A DNA stretch of 64,000 nucleotides from JAXLQL01 sp046331625 (GCA_046331625.1 JAXLQL010000002.1:620001-684000), one strand, 5' to 3'. Numbered from the stretch's first letter, positions 34,301 through 42,766 are shown. The notes: generated by a model from the letters alone, not told the origin. Translations and numbers: made by a program.

Positions 34301-34668
34301 ATGAGGGGAGCCGCGCCCGTGACGGTGAGTTCCTGGCCCACGGCGCCAACCTCGAGCCGCGCGTCGAGCATCAGCCGCTGCGCCACTTGCAATGCCACGT
34401 CGTTGGCCGAAAATGTTTTGAAGCCCTGCATCGTGACCGTGACGTTGTAACGCGCGGCCGGCAGGTTCGGAATCGAGTACTCGCCCACGCCGTCAGTGGT
34501 GGTGGAGCGAACCGCGCCGGTGGCGGTGTTCTTCGCCTCCACGCGCGCTCCGGCGACGACGGCGTTCGAGGCGTCCTTCACGGTACCCACCAGCGCTCCT
34601 GTTGAAATCTGCGCTGCCAGCGGCAGTGCAGCGGCCAATGCGGCGGTCAGAAATGCGGTCTTGGACAT
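31327..34668 (-). CDS. TonB-dependent receptor with N-terminal Cna-B/carboxypeptidase-regulatory domain (Oar-like)
   Basis: 1113 residues from ATG 34668, preceded by AAGGGG. A signal peptide ends near LPLAAQ. A Cna-B-like domain follows (residues 25-105, GALVGTVKDASNAVVAGARV), then a plug region (VNTEAVEHMPLNGRSFWQLTQ, typical of the acidobacterial expanded family) and a long outer-membrane beta barrel ending in F at the C-terminus (FALKLRF). Such receptors are numerous in Solibacter-type genomes and are thought to take up oligosaccharides or act as adhesin-like Oar proteins. The ligand is unknown. The small anchored protein gene follows directly. Confidence 0.93.
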   Translation of the reverse strand: MSKTAFLTAALAAALPLAAQISTGALVGTVKDASNAVVAGARVEAKNTATGAVRSTTTDGVGEYSIPNLPAARYNVTVTMQGFKTFSANDVALQVAQRLMLDARLEVGAVGQELTVTGAAPLIDTATSSVGQVVNTEAVEHMPLNGRSFWQLTQLTPGVNYTPGGQGTRTGGRSIRSSAVNVTINGTGPTWTGWSLDGANITEMQTGGTLIQPNVDAIQEFKVESSNMPAEYGHTPTVVNATLRSGGNQFHGTLFEFVRNDKFDARNFFYIPPAGSKQSKDPLRRNQYGGTFGGPIRKDKTFFFLDLERTSVREGQDFNNVVPTAAQRTGDFSSLLAQARPATILDPLTRAPYPGNIIPANRVSPQGQFFAKYLPLPNQVVGGVSRAILTNNLSLDQNRADIRIDQQVGSKTQLMGRYSINDNTEQDPNPFPTLGAFDLHSRAQNAIIGATHTVSPRWIADGRVSYYRSIFLFGPTLGGTNFNGQAGVKGFDDLTSTYSFPQITMTNYATFTGSPSDQRPKSNRIRNWQSALNLSYAGGRHSAKFGADFMHQTAGFYNGSRSVGIFNFVGNYTGNAFADFLTGYPDSVTRDYFKQLNGNFANFWSFYAQDSFRVTQNFTLNFGMRMELNPFYSGIRGQKSAFDLVTGKLVIPSTIDPAVQPLTAYMLPIFRDRFDYTRDRGLPDDIHGTDLNWGPRAGFAWRPFGRSDWVVRTAYGIFYVFPDSNTIDNTVATVPFVATQTVFNDRPPVAPTRTWGDFFLGQPAVAANPNPGRPCPFGMTLLSCSQPDVDSGALHFSSTYLQQWNISIQHQISANTSFDLAYVGNKTTHMNQNINRNDPLPGPGAIQGRRPYPQWGALIYPVFEENGNYNSFQAKFEARNFHGLNMLGAYTFSKCIDYTTNESGAPTFALWRYFRGLCDSDLPHMFSGSFDYQLPVGRGKALLGSARGVMNQVVGGWSVAGIVTMRSGLPFSPTISSDTANTGVGGQKPDVIGKPTMVRDPTCWFYVAANAACGALAPGTADAFALPPAQVRYGTGGRNILRSDGLSQIDLTVMKVFPITETKQVEFRSEFFNAFNHPTFAAPGTNVNAASGAQVASTLNAGRIIQFALKLRF

Positions 34669-34862
34669 ACGGAATCGATCCCCTTGCGCGAGACGGTGTT
34701 CGTTTGCACAGTCAGTATATATCAGGCATCGAAAGACGTTTGGCCGGAATTTTCCGCCCACCGCGCCTTACCGTGTGGGAGGCGCATCGGATGCCGTTCC
34801 GGCCGCCTCCGGCGCACACCGTTCCGTTTGCGCTCCGAATCCCTCCCGAAGGAGCAAGCCCA
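34669..34862. promoter_or_regulatory. Divergent promoter region of the TonB receptor and the DsbA-like gene
   Basis: This 194-bp gap holds a reverse-strand -10-like TATACT at 34714-34719, about 46 nt before the receptor start, and the GAAGGAG ribosome-binding site 8 nt before the DsbA-like ATG. No strong forward -10 was found. Confidence 0.4.
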
Positions 34863-35657
34863 ATGATCTTTCGACCGATCCTCGCAGCCGGTCTTTTCGC
34901 CAGCACGATTCTGGCGGCTGAAGCCGGCCATATCGCCGTTCCGTCGAGCGCTTCCGTCACGCGCGAGCAAGCCGACGCCATCCTCTCCGAGCTTCGCCAG
35001 ATCCGGCTCCTGCTCGAGCGGGGACCCGCGGCGCCCACGCCGCAGCAGCAGCCGCAGATGCCGCAGCCGGTGTCGAAAGCCGCTTTCCCCATCGACACGC
35101 CGCACGTGCTCGGCTCCAAAGACGCGCCCGTGACTATCGTCGAATTCGCCGATGCCCAGTGCGGATTCTGCCGTCAGTTCCATGCCAAGGCGTTCGCCGA
35201 GATCCGCAAGAAGTACATCGACACCGGCCGCGTCCGCTTCGTTGCCCGCGACATGCCGCTCGACGTCACCACGCCTTCGATGCGGGCCGCCGAAGCCATG
35301 CGCTGCGCCGGTGAACAGGACCGCTACTGGGAACTGCGTGACGCCATCCTCTCTGGCTCGCCGCGCGTGACCAATGACTCGATCCGCGCCCAGGCCCAGA
35401 CTACCGGAATCGACATGGTCCGCTACGACGCCTGCGTTGCCAGCGGCAAGCATGTCGCCGCCATCCAGAAAGACATTGACCAAGCCGCCGCGTTGAAGAT
35501 CGGCGGAACACCGAGCTTCGTCATCGGCCGGTCCACCGCGGACGGCGTCGACGGAGTCACGCTCGTTGGCGCATTGAGCTTCGAAGCGTTCGAAGCGAAG
35601 ATCCTCGAGGCCAGCCCGGCCAAGGCCAGCGAGGACAAGGAAGGAGGCCGTCAATGA
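34863..35657 (+). CDS. DsbA/thioredoxin-fold thiol oxidoreductase
   Basis: 264 residues from ATG 34863, chosen for the GGAG 8 nt upstream and the signal peptide (IFRPILAAGLFASTILAAEA). A helical N-terminal segment (about 30-52) and a Pro/Gln linker precede a DsbA-like thioredoxin domain with the active site CGFC at residues 100-103 and the cis-Pro loop GGTPSF at 214-219. Extra Cys residues sit at 148 and 191, as in BdbD/ScsC-type proteins. It is periplasmic. Its stop overlaps the start of the next gene (ATGA), and that gene encodes a protein with 30 cysteines, the obvious candidate substrate. Confidence 0.88.
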   Translation: MIFRPILAAGLFASTILAAEAGHIAVPSSASVTREQADAILSELRQIRLLLERGPAAPTPQQQPQMPQPVSKAAFPIDTPHVLGSKDAPVTIVEFADAQCGFCRQFHAKAFAEIRKKYIDTGRVRFVARDMPLDVTTPSMRAAEAMRCAGEQDRYWELRDAILSGSPRVTNDSIRAQAQTTGIDMVRYDACVASGKHVAAIQKDIDQAAALKIGGTPSFVIGRSTADGVDGVTLVGALSFEAFEAKILEASPAKASEDKEGGRQ

Positions 35658-37642
35658 AGCGCAGTGGTTTCCGTGCCATCGCTGCGATGGCCATATTCAC
35701 GGGCGCTGCCTTCGCGCAGTCGTTCTCGCCCAACACGTTCTATCGCCTGCGGAACATTTCCACCGGACAGTATCTCCACATGGAGCAGCCCCAACTCAGC
35801 GCGGGCGCGGTAATGCCCGGCTGGTGGAGCGCAATGTGGCGTCTCGAACGCGTCGACGACGGCCAGACCTACTGGCGCATCCGGAACCGTTGGCGCGATT
35901 TGTCGCTCCGCATCGACGGTGGCCTGCAGACGGGCTACGTGGCGGTTAGCGCTCCCGAGGCGATGTGGACCTTCGAAGCCCAGGACGCCGGCTACGTCAT
36001 CAGCAACCGCGTCACCGGGCAGACGCTGGAAGTGGTCAACAACAACGTCAGCGCACCGGACCGCAAGCCTTCGCGTCCCGGCATCTACTGGAGCGTCGAG
36101 CCCGACTCAAACCCCCTCGTCGAAGACACGAAGGCGTACTTTCTCACTGCCGCGCACAGTCTGAAATGCATCGATCTTGGCGGCGCGTCTTCGGCCGGCA
36201 TTGCCGTGGTGCAGAGCGACTGCGACCAGGCCCGGCCTAGTCAAACATGGGTCCAGCGGATAATCGACGGCCCGTACGCGCTGTGGGTCTCGAACGTGAA
36301 CGGCAAATGCATGGATGTGGCTGGCGACACCAGTCAGCCGGGCAGCCCGATCCAGTTGGCCGACTGCAATCCGAGGCGGCAGACGCAGTGGTTCCGTGCC
36401 CAAGACGACAGCGATTCGGAGAAGGGTTCACTGGTCGCCAAGTCCGGGCTGTGCGTCGATGTTTGGGGATGGTCGCAATCGAACGGTGCGCCGATCCAGT
36501 TGTGGCACTGCGGGCGTCAAGCCAACCAGACCTTCACCCGCGCTCGCGCTCCGGTGACGATCGTCTCGGCCGCGGCCAAGAGCGTGCTCGACGTGGTGAA
36601 CCAAAACGTGCTGGGCATCGAAGACGAAAACCCGGACATCTGCTGGAAGAACACCTCCACACGCGGCGTGGGCAAGATCCCGGCCACCTGCCCAGCCGGA
36701 TATCCCGACTACGATGGCGCGCTGGTTTGCTATCAGTCCTGCAGAGCCGGATACAAGGGCGCGGCGTTCCTGTGCTGGCAGAACTGTCCGGCCGGCTTCA
36801 CCGACATCGGCGTCAGTTGTGCCAAGCCCGCGCCTTACGGTCGCGGCGGCGGCTACGGATACTGGTGGCCGTTCGAGGGCCGCAATGATGCCATCGCGCG
36901 GTGTCAGCGCAACACTGGACAGTCGTGCGAGATGTACGGCGAGCTCGCCTATCCGAAGTGCGCGGCCGGATATTACGCGTTCGGATGCTGCGTGTGTTCG
37001 CCGCTGTGTCCGGCAGGCATGCGCGATGACGGAGCGTTCTGCGCCAAAGATGCGTACTCGCGCGGCTCGGCGAGCACCACGTGTCCGGCTGGCCAGCAGT
37101 ATGACGCGGGGCTGTGCTATCCGCAGTGCCCCACGGGAAGCTCGGGCGTTGGACCGGTGTGCTGGGGGCAGTGCAACGGCTCGTTCCCCACCGGATGCGG
37201 AGCGGCTTGCGCCAAGTCGGCCTCGGCGTGCGCCTTCTCGATCATCGATCAAGTGCAGTCCACCGCGGATGTCGTGCTGAACGTGGCGAGCCTCGTAGTC
37301 ACAGCGGGCGCGGCCACTCCGGCGATCCAAGCAGCGCGGCTGGCGGCCAAGCAAGCAGGCAAGCGGACACTGACCGCGGTTGCGCGGAAGGAGCTCAAAG
37401 ACAAGGCCATCGAGGCCATCGAAAGGGGCATCCGCGCGGGCAGAACCCTGCGGAAGATCGATGCGATCCAGGGGAAGCTCGACGACGCTGGCCAGATCTC
37501 GGACACGGCCGAAGTAATGGTCAAGGCCTACGAGGAGGGCGAGTTTGATTGGACCTCGCTCGTGCCGACGACCGTCGCCGACTTTGACCCGACGGGCATC
37601 CTCGCCGTGGTCAAGGCGTTCAACAAGCCGATCTGCAAGTAG
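35654..37642 (+). CDS. Secreted Cys-rich protein with two ricin-type lectin domains and a C-terminal helical domain
   Basis: 662 residues with a signal peptide ending near AAFAQ. Residues about 25-150 form one ricin-B-like beta trefoil and about 160-295 a second, with Q-x-W-type motifs (SQTWVQ, RRQTQWF, NQTFTR) and paired Cys (CIDLGG, CMDV, CVDV). Residues 330-526 are a module of repeated C-P-A-G-x-x-D-x-G-x-x-C units (23 Cys). The last part (527-662) is helical, with amphipathic segments, ending FDPTGILAVVKAFNKPICK. The whole protein has 30 Cys, all but one after residue 171. The layout resembles eukaryotic-like secreted toxins or adhesins; function is unknown. The DsbA-like gene immediately upstream overlaps by 4 nt. 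Confidence 0.8.
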   Translation: MKRSGFRAIAAMAIFTGAAFAQSFSPNTFYRLRNISTGQYLHMEQPQLSAGAVMPGWWSAMWRLERVDDGQTYWRIRNRWRDLSLRIDGGLQTGYVAVSAPEAMWTFEAQDAGYVISNRVTGQTLEVVNNNVSAPDRKPSRPGIYWSVEPDSNPLVEDTKAYFLTAAHSLKCIDLGGASSAGIAVVQSDCDQARPSQTWVQRIIDGPYALWVSNVNGKCMDVAGDTSQPGSPIQLADCNPRRQTQWFRAQDDSDSEKGSLVAKSGLCVDVWGWSQSNGAPIQLWHCGRQANQTFTRARAPVTIVSAAAKSVLDVVNQNVLGIEDENPDICWKNTSTRGVGKIPATCPAGYPDYDGALVCYQSCRAGYKGAAFLCWQNCPAGFTDIGVSCAKPAPYGRGGGYGYWWPFEGRNDAIARCQRNTGQSCEMYGELAYPKCAAGYYAFGCCVCSPLCPAGMRDDGAFCAKDAYSRGSASTTCPAGQQYDAGLCYPQCPTGSSGVGPVCWGQCNGSFPTGCGAACAKSASACAFSIIDQVQSTADVVLNVASLVVTAGAATPAIQAARLAAKQAGKRTLTAVARKELKDKAIEAIERGIRAGRTLRKIDAIQGKLDDAGQISDTAEVMVKAYEEGEFDWTSLVPTTVADFDPTGILAVVKAFNKPICK

Positions 37643-37677
37643 ATGGACCTGCGCAGGTCCAGAAAAGTGCAGAAGGT

Positions 37678-37706
37678 GCGGGTCCGGAATCATCCGGGCC
37701 CGCTTT
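37678..37706. terminator. Strong hairpin between lectin and acetyltransferase genes
   Basis: GCGGGTCCGGA pairs with TCCGGGCCCGC (one G-T pair) over an ATCA loop, followed by TTT. It can end both convergent genes. A perfect palindrome GGACCTGCGCAGGTCC lies 20 bp upstream. Confidence 0.7.
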
Positions 37707-38149
37707 CACGGCAGCGTCTTCTTGTACTGGATGAACCCGCTCTTCATCGCGATCCGATCGTAGAGCTGCTGCCCCTGATGATTCGTCTCGTGCGTCAGCC
37801 AGTACACCCGCGAACACCCTCGCCGCGTCGCATCCGCGTACACGTACTCGATCAACTTGCGGCCCGCGCCCATCCCACGCACCGGCTCCGCTACAAACAG
37901 ATCCTGCAGGTAGCAGTAATCCCCGACTGTCCAGTTCGATCGATGCAAGATCCAGTGGACCATCCCCACCGCTTCATCACCCTCCCATGCCAGTGCTCCG
38001 AACATGGGCTCGGCCGGATCGAGCATGCGGCTCCACGCCACGCGCGTCGTCTCCTCTGGCAGTGACGCCTCGTAGAACGTCTGGTAGCCTCGCCACAGCG
38101 GCAACCAGCGTTCGAAATCGCCAGGTTCGAACGGCTTCACAACGAGCAT
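37706..38149 (-). CDS. GNAT family N-acetyltransferase
   Basis: 147 residues. The acetyl-CoA binding motif A (V-R-G-M-G-A-G-R-K-L, matching Q/R-x-x-G-x-G/A) is at about residues 90-99, preceded by a beta strand with YLQDLFV and followed by TNHQGQQLYDRIAMKSGF, the motif B end of the family. It is cytoplasmic; the acceptor is unknown. A TAGACT box ends 6 nt before the ATG, so the transcript may be leaderless. Confidence 0.88.
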   Translation of the reverse strand: MLVVKPFEPGDFERWLPLWRGYQTFYEASLPEETTRVAWSRMLDPAEPMFGALAWEGDEAVGMVHWILHRSNWTVGDYCYLQDLFVAEPVRGMGAGRKLIEYVYADATRRGCSRVYWLTHETNHQGQQLYDRIAMKSGFIQYKKTLP

Positions 38150-38155
38150 TGCCCC

Positions 38156-38161
38156 AGTCTA
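38156..38161 (-). promoter_or_regulatory. -10-like hexamer TAGACT of the acetyltransferase gene
   Basis: TAGACT on the reverse strand is separated by exactly 6 nt from the ATG at 38149, with no room for an untranslated leader. Confidence 0.45.
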
Positions 38162-38171
38162 GCGCCGGGCT

Positions 38172-38999
38172 TCACGCCAGTTCGAGCACACTCACCTCAG
38201 GCCTGCAGTTGAATCGCACGCCCGCCACATTGCCCACCCCGCGCGTGATGAAGATCTGCCGGCCTTGCCACGGCTTCAAACCGGCCACGTAGTTCTTGTC
38301 CACCACCGGCGCGTAGCTCTCGCCGAGCAACGGCAGAATCACTTGGCCGCCATGCGTGTGTCCGCTCAACATCAGATCCCAGCGATGGCGCGCGAACATG
38401 CCTTTGCTGTCAGGATTATGCGAGAGCAGAATCACGCGATCACTCTCCGGGATCGAACCGAGCGCAGCGCCAGCATCGATCTCGTCTCCCCACAAATCAC
38501 CCACGCCCGCCACCGCCAGCTTCTCCCCGCGAATCTCCACGCGGCGGAAACGGTTCTGCAGTAGCTCGATTCCCGCGCTTTCGAGGATGCGGTCCACCGC
38601 CGAATGATCGCGCGCGCCGCCGTGACCTTGCGTCCACAAGCCACCGTCGTGATTGCCGACCACCGCGAACGTCGGCGCGGCTTGGCTCAACCGCCGCAAC
38701 GCGGCCGGATAATCCGCGGTGCTCACTCGACCCCACACCGTCACGTAGTCCCCGGTGAGGCAAATCAGATCCGGACGAGTCGCCAGACCCGCCGTGATTG
38801 CATCTTGAATCCGCGCCAGCGAAAAGACCGACGATAGGTGCAGATCCGAAAGATGCAGCACACGCACGGGCTGCCGCAGCCCCACCCGAACCGGTGTATG
38901 CGTCACATCGAACCAGCGCGGTTCGATCAGAACCGGATAAGCCACCGCGGGAATCGCCGGAACAGCCGAATAGAAAAATGTTCTGCGCGAAATCTTCAT
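38172..38999 (-). CDS. Metallophosphoesterase (YkuE-like), Tat-type leader
   Basis: 275 residues from ATG 38999, overlapping the preceding gene by 4 nt. It starts MKISRRTFFYSAV, a twin-arginine-type signal. The calcineurin motifs are complete: LSDLHLS near 50, TGDYVTVW near 82, GNHDGG near 113, LLSHNPD near 195 and SGHTHGGQ near 212. Related membrane-associated enzymes act on UDP-sugar lipids or other phosphoesters. It ends the CRTAC1 / PQQ-propeller / phosphoesterase operon. Confidence 0.9.
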   Translation of the reverse strand: MKISRRTFFYSAVPAIPAVAYPVLIEPRWFDVTHTPVRVGLRQPVRVLHLSDLHLSSVFSLARIQDAITAGLATRPDLICLTGDYVTVWGRVSTADYPAALRRLSQAAPTFAVVGNHDGGLWTQGHGGARDHSAVDRILESAGIELLQNRFRRVEIRGEKLAVAGVGDLWGDEIDAGAALGSIPESDRVILLSHNPDSKGMFARHRWDLMLSGHTHGGQVILPLLGESYAPVVDKNYVAGLKPWQGRQIFITRGVGNVAGVRFNCRPEVSVLELA

Positions 39000-40189
39000 C
39001 GCCAAAGGCTGAGCGATGTCCGATCCTTCACGAGAACCCCATCCCCAAACGGGACCGGATGCGCCCACGTAGGACTATCGGCCACCGCATAGCGATGCAT
39101 TACCTCGATCGCGGCCCCGCGCAAGCGCCCCACCCGCAACTCGCCATCGGCACCCAACATCAGCACGTCCTCGCCTGCCACCACCATCGCCGCATTGTCG
39201 CCCTGCCTCGGCTCGCCCTTCCAAGCCACCTTGCCCGAATCGAGGTCGAGACAAAAGTACTGTCCTTTGTTCTGGTGCGAAAAGCCGCAAAGCCGGTTGC
39301 TCACGCGTACGGGCGAGTTCATGTACATGGCCACTTCTGTAGTGTTCCAGATCGGCTCAGCCACCCACCCGCGCGCTGTCTTCACCGGCCGAACGGCATT
39401 CACGCCCTTGCCGAGTCCCGAGTAGATCACCGTCTTCCCCCACACGATCGGAGTCACCGCGTTCTGCGTGTAAGCCGTGCTGAGCGGGATCTTCCACAGC
39501 AGCGCGCCGGTCTTGGCATCCACGCCGATCACGTGCTCCTGTGACTCCGTGATCACCTGCCGCACACCATCGAACACGCCAATCACCGGTGACGCGTATC
39601 CCGGACCGTCTTCCTTCCACTGCCAACGCTCCGCGCCCGTGACCGCATCGAATGCAGTGAGCGCGCCGCCGCTGTTGCCGCCCACGTGCGCGATCAGCAA
39701 CCCTTCGTCCACGATCGGCGACATCGCAGTCCCATACAACGGCGAAGTCTCAGAGTACGAGAACTGCTTGCGCCACGCGAGCTTCCCCGATGCCGCTTCC
39801 CAGCACGAGAGAATCCCCGAGATGCCGAGCGTGTAGATTCGCCCGCCCGCGAACACCGGCGTCGACTTCGGCCCTTCGCCATGCGACGTGGCCGCGGAGT
39901 TCATCTTGTACGGCGCCGTGTAGGCCTGCCGCCATAGCGTCTTGCCTGACTTGCCGTCGATCGCCGTCAGGTGCTCTTGTCCACCCGAGCGCGAGAACTG
40001 ATACACCACGCCGCCCACCGCGATCGGCGACGAATGCCCTTCGCCCACATTCACCTGCCATTGCCGCGCGAGCTTGGCCGGCCACTGCGCGCGCACCGCA
40101 TCGGCGGATACTGCATCTCGCGCCGGACCGCGCCACTGCGGCCAATCGATCACCGCCGGCGCAAGCGCCATCCACAACAGAGCTGTCAT
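38996..40189 (-). CDS. PQQ-binding-like beta-propeller repeat protein
   Basis: 397 residues from ATG 40189, 2 nt after the previous stop. A signal-like N-terminus (MTALLWMALAPAV) precedes the opening D-W-P-Q-W-R-G-P, shared by the large secreted PQQ-like (BamB-related) family of Planctomycetes and Acidobacteria. Propeller blades with A-x-D-x-x-S/T-G-x-x-x-W motifs recur (AIDGKSGKTLWRQ, AFDAVTGAERWQW, GVDAKTGALLWK). No PQQ-dehydrogenase catalytic residues or heme site, so a binding or scaffold role is more likely than redox. Confidence 0.85.
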   Translation of the reverse strand: MTALLWMALAPAVIDWPQWRGPARDAVSADAVRAQWPAKLARQWQVNVGEGHSSPIAVGGVVYQFSRSGGQEHLTAIDGKSGKTLWRQAYTAPYKMNSAATSHGEGPKSTPVFAGGRIYTLGISGILSCWEAASGKLAWRKQFSYSETSPLYGTAMSPIVDEGLLIAHVGGNSGGALTAFDAVTGAERWQWKEDGPGYASPVIGVFDGVRQVITESQEHVIGVDAKTGALLWKIPLSTAYTQNAVTPIVWGKTVIYSGLGKGVNAVRPVKTARGWVAEPIWNTTEVAMYMNSPVRVSNRLCGFSHQNKGQYFCLDLDSGKVAWKGEPRQGDNAAMVVAGEDVLMLGADGELRVGRLRGAAIEVMHRYAVADSPTWAHPVPFGDGVLVKDRTSLSLWR

Positions 40190-40191
40190 CT

Positions 40192-41892
40192 TCAGGGCTC
40201 CTTCACCGCGAGTATCTGATCGGCCTTCACATTCGCGAGCTTCTGCACGGCGCCGCTGGGCCATCGAATCTCCACATCCGCGGTCGCGGCCGCGCCCAGC
40301 CCGTAGTGCAGACGCTGATCGTTCACTGAGTAGTAGCTCGCCTGGCTCAGCACTTCCTGCACCTGCATCTTGCCGCCGTAGCGGACCACCACGCGCGCTC
40401 CAATCGCGCTTCGATTCGACTTCGTCCCCTCGAGCTTCAACTTCAACCAGTGCCGACCGGGCGCCTTCAGATCATTGCGCAGCAGCGACGGCGGCTCGTT
40501 GAGATTGACGATCAGCACGTCGATATCGCCGTCATTGTCGAAATCGCCGAACGCCGCACCGCGACCCGAGTGCGCCGCCGCAACACCCGGACCCGCCTCG
40601 TCGAGCAGTTCCTCGAACTTCCCATTGCCCAGATTGCGAAACACCAGGCGCGGAGTCTTGAAAGGATACGCGGGCAGCTTGCGTTCGATCTCCGGATACA
40701 CGTTGCCCGTCACCACGAACAGATCCGGCAGGCCGTCATTGTCGAGGTCAGTGATCGCCGTGCCCCAAGCGATGTAGCGCGTCTCCACGCCCAAGCCGCT
40801 CGCGATCGTCACATCGTCGAAGTTGCCCTTGCCATCGTTCTTATAAAGGATGTGCGTGTCGTCGGCGAAGTGCGTCTTGAAGATGTCGAGATGGCCGTCT
40901 AGATTGAAGTCGCCCACGCCGAGCCCCATGCCGGCTTGCTCCATTCCGTCTTCGTTGAGCGCCACGCCGCGCTCGAGTCCCGTCTCGGCGAACGTGCCGT
41001 CGTGGTTGTTGCGGAAGAAGAAGCTCGGCGTGGAGTCGCAGGCTACGTAGAGGTCGGGCCAGCCGTCTTCGTCGAAGTCCCCGGCGACCACAGTCATCGC
41101 ATAGCTGCCGCCAATCTTGCTGACGCCCGACGCCGCCGAAACGTCAGTGAACTTCCCGCCGTCGTTGCGATAGAGCAAGTGCTTCGCCGGCGGCAAGCCA
41201 CGCGGACCGCAATTCACCGGCACGCCCTTCCAGTTGCAATTGCCCGATCCGCCGGGCTTGGGTACGCGATCGAGATCGAGAATGAGGTAGTTGGCGACGA
41301 ACAGGTCGAGGTCGCCGTCGCGATCGTAGTCGAAGAACGTCGCGCCCGAGCCCCAACGCACGCCCTTCTCGAGCAGTCCCGCTTTTTCGGTGACGTCTTC
41401 GAAAGTGCCGTTGCCGCGATTGCGATAGAGCGCGTTGTGTCCCCAGTAGGTGATGAAAAGATCCGAGTAGCCGTCGTTGTCGTAATCGCCCACGGTCACA
41501 GATGAGGCCCAGCCGGCGCGGCGCAGTCCGGCCTTGTCGGTCACCTCGGTGAACTTGCCGTTGCCGTCGTTGTGATAGAGGCGATTGGTGGCCTCGGGCG
41601 GGTCGCCTGCGAGACGCGTTCCACTCAGTAGGAAAATGTCGATCAGGCCGTCATTGTCGTAGTCGACGAACGCGGCTCCGCAGCCGGTTGTTTCGACGAT
41701 ATAAGTCTTGCCTTCGTTCGTTCCGGAGATCACCGGATGCGTAAGTCCGGCCTCGGCGGCGATGTCGACGAAGCGTGCATGAAACGGAATCCCGGAGGGC
41801 TTTCCGCGCGGAGTGGCGCGTACGGTGCGAGTCGATACACCCTGGCCGGACGCGGCGGTTGCGATCAGAAGAAGGATGGGGAGCACACGCAT
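40192..41892 (-). CDS. CRTAC1-like FG-GAP/VCBS and ASPIC-UnbV repeat protein
   Basis: 566 residues with a signal peptide ending near AASGQ. Blades of the form F-x-D-Y-D-N-D-G-x-x-D-I/L-F-L/V repeat throughout (YDNDGLIDIF, YDNDGYSDLF, YDRDGDLDLF, NLDGHLDIF, LDNDGLPDLF, FDNDGDIDVL). These are the Ca-binding FG-GAP/VCBS seven-bladed propeller. The C-terminal 90 residues form an ASPIC/UnbV domain (IGARVVVRYGG, VEIRWPSGAVQKL). Such proteins are typical of Planctomycetes, Verrucomicrobia and Bryobacterales; their function is unknown, probably extracellular binding. SD GAGGAAG lies 7 nt upstream of the ATG. First gene of a three-gene operon. Confidence 0.92.
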   Translation of the reverse strand: MRVLPILLLIATAASGQGVSTRTVRATPRGKPSGIPFHARFVDIAAEAGLTHPVISGTNEGKTYIVETTGCGAAFVDYDNDGLIDIFLLSGTRLAGDPPEATNRLYHNDGNGKFTEVTDKAGLRRAGWASSVTVGDYDNDGYSDLFITYWGHNALYRNRGNGTFEDVTEKAGLLEKGVRWGSGATFFDYDRDGDLDLFVANYLILDLDRVPKPGGSGNCNWKGVPVNCGPRGLPPAKHLLYRNDGGKFTDVSAASGVSKIGGSYAMTVVAGDFDEDGWPDLYVACDSTPSFFFRNNHDGTFAETGLERGVALNEDGMEQAGMGLGVGDFNLDGHLDIFKTHFADDTHILYKNDGKGNFDDVTIASGLGVETRYIAWGTAITDLDNDGLPDLFVVTGNVYPEIERKLPAYPFKTPRLVFRNLGNGKFEELLDEAGPGVAAAHSGRGAAFGDFDNDGDIDVLIVNLNEPPSLLRNDLKAPGRHWLKLKLEGTKSNRSAIGARVVVRYGGKMQVQEVLSQASYYSVNDQRLHYGLGAAATADVEIRWPSGAVQKLANVKADQILAVKEP

Positions 41893-41953
41893 GAGGCTGC
41901 TTCCTCATTATCGGTCTTCGACTGCTGCGGCGGGTGGCAGCGCCACCCCACGG

Positions 41954-42705
41954 CTACGGCCAGATGTTCACCGAGCCTCCATGGCCTGACAGGTGTATGT
42001 TTGCTCGGCCAGTGGCCACGTCCCACACCTGCACTGTTCGGTCCGACACCCCGGAAGCAAGCCTAGTTCCATCGGGTGACCACGCCAGACTCTGGACTCT
42101 ACTTCGATGGCCTCGCAGGTCGTGCCGTGCACTCCCGGTCGCCGCGTCCCACAGGAGGACTGTGGCGTCGCCGGAAGCGGTGGCTATGCTGCTGCCGTCA
42201 GGCGACCAGGCGGCGCACAGAATGTGCAAAGAATGGCCCTTCAACTCATGGCGAGGAGAGGCGCTCACTCGGTCCCACAGGATAGCTATCTTGTCGTGGG
42301 ACCCGCTTGCCAACGTTCTACTGTCAGGTGACCACGAAACGCATGAAACGACGGACGAGTGCCCCTTCAGCACACGCTGCTCTTGGGCGGTGACCGGTTC
42401 CACAATCGCACTGTGCCATCTATCGAGCAACTCGCCAACAGGTTCCCATCAGGTGACCATGCGAGATCGTTGAATGATCCCAGGTGCCCTTCCAAGAGTG
42501 AGTGCGATCCCGAATCTACGCGCCACAACCAGACGACACCATCGCTACCTGGGGCCGCGATTGAGCGTCCATCCGGAGACCACCGAACGACGTGAAACTC
42601 TGACTTCCGACGCCCGATCGCCATCCGAAACGAGAATGCGGTCCCAGCCTGAGTCGCCATTCTTGCGCAGTCTATCGCACTCGGGCCTGGGAAGGGGCGA
42701 GTCAT
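41954..42705 (-). pseudogene. Frameshifted fragment of a WD40 repeat protein
   Basis: Two overlapping reverse-strand frames each hold WD40 blades: 42705 down to about 42400 (RWSPDGRSIAAPGSDGVVWLW, AWSPDGNLLASCSIDGTVRLW) and about 42400 down to 41954 (three more blades, for example AWSPDGTRLASGVSDRTVQVWD). A single frame change near 42400 joins them into five consecutive blades. The C-terminus stops mid-blade (SGHGGSVNIWP) and no N-terminal effector domain is seen. It is a decayed fragment of a longer protein, perhaps a kinase, caspase-like or NACHT-type WD40 protein. Confidence 0.75.
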
Positions 42706-42766
42706 CTACCAAGGGAATGTGCAGGATAGATCCGCGATATCATTGCCATTTCGTTCTGCAAATGGC

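Noticed and set aside
36428..37693. 421-codon reverse open frame
   Set aside because: Antisense to the Cys-rich lectin gene, whose repeated cysteine pattern is clearly the coding sense.
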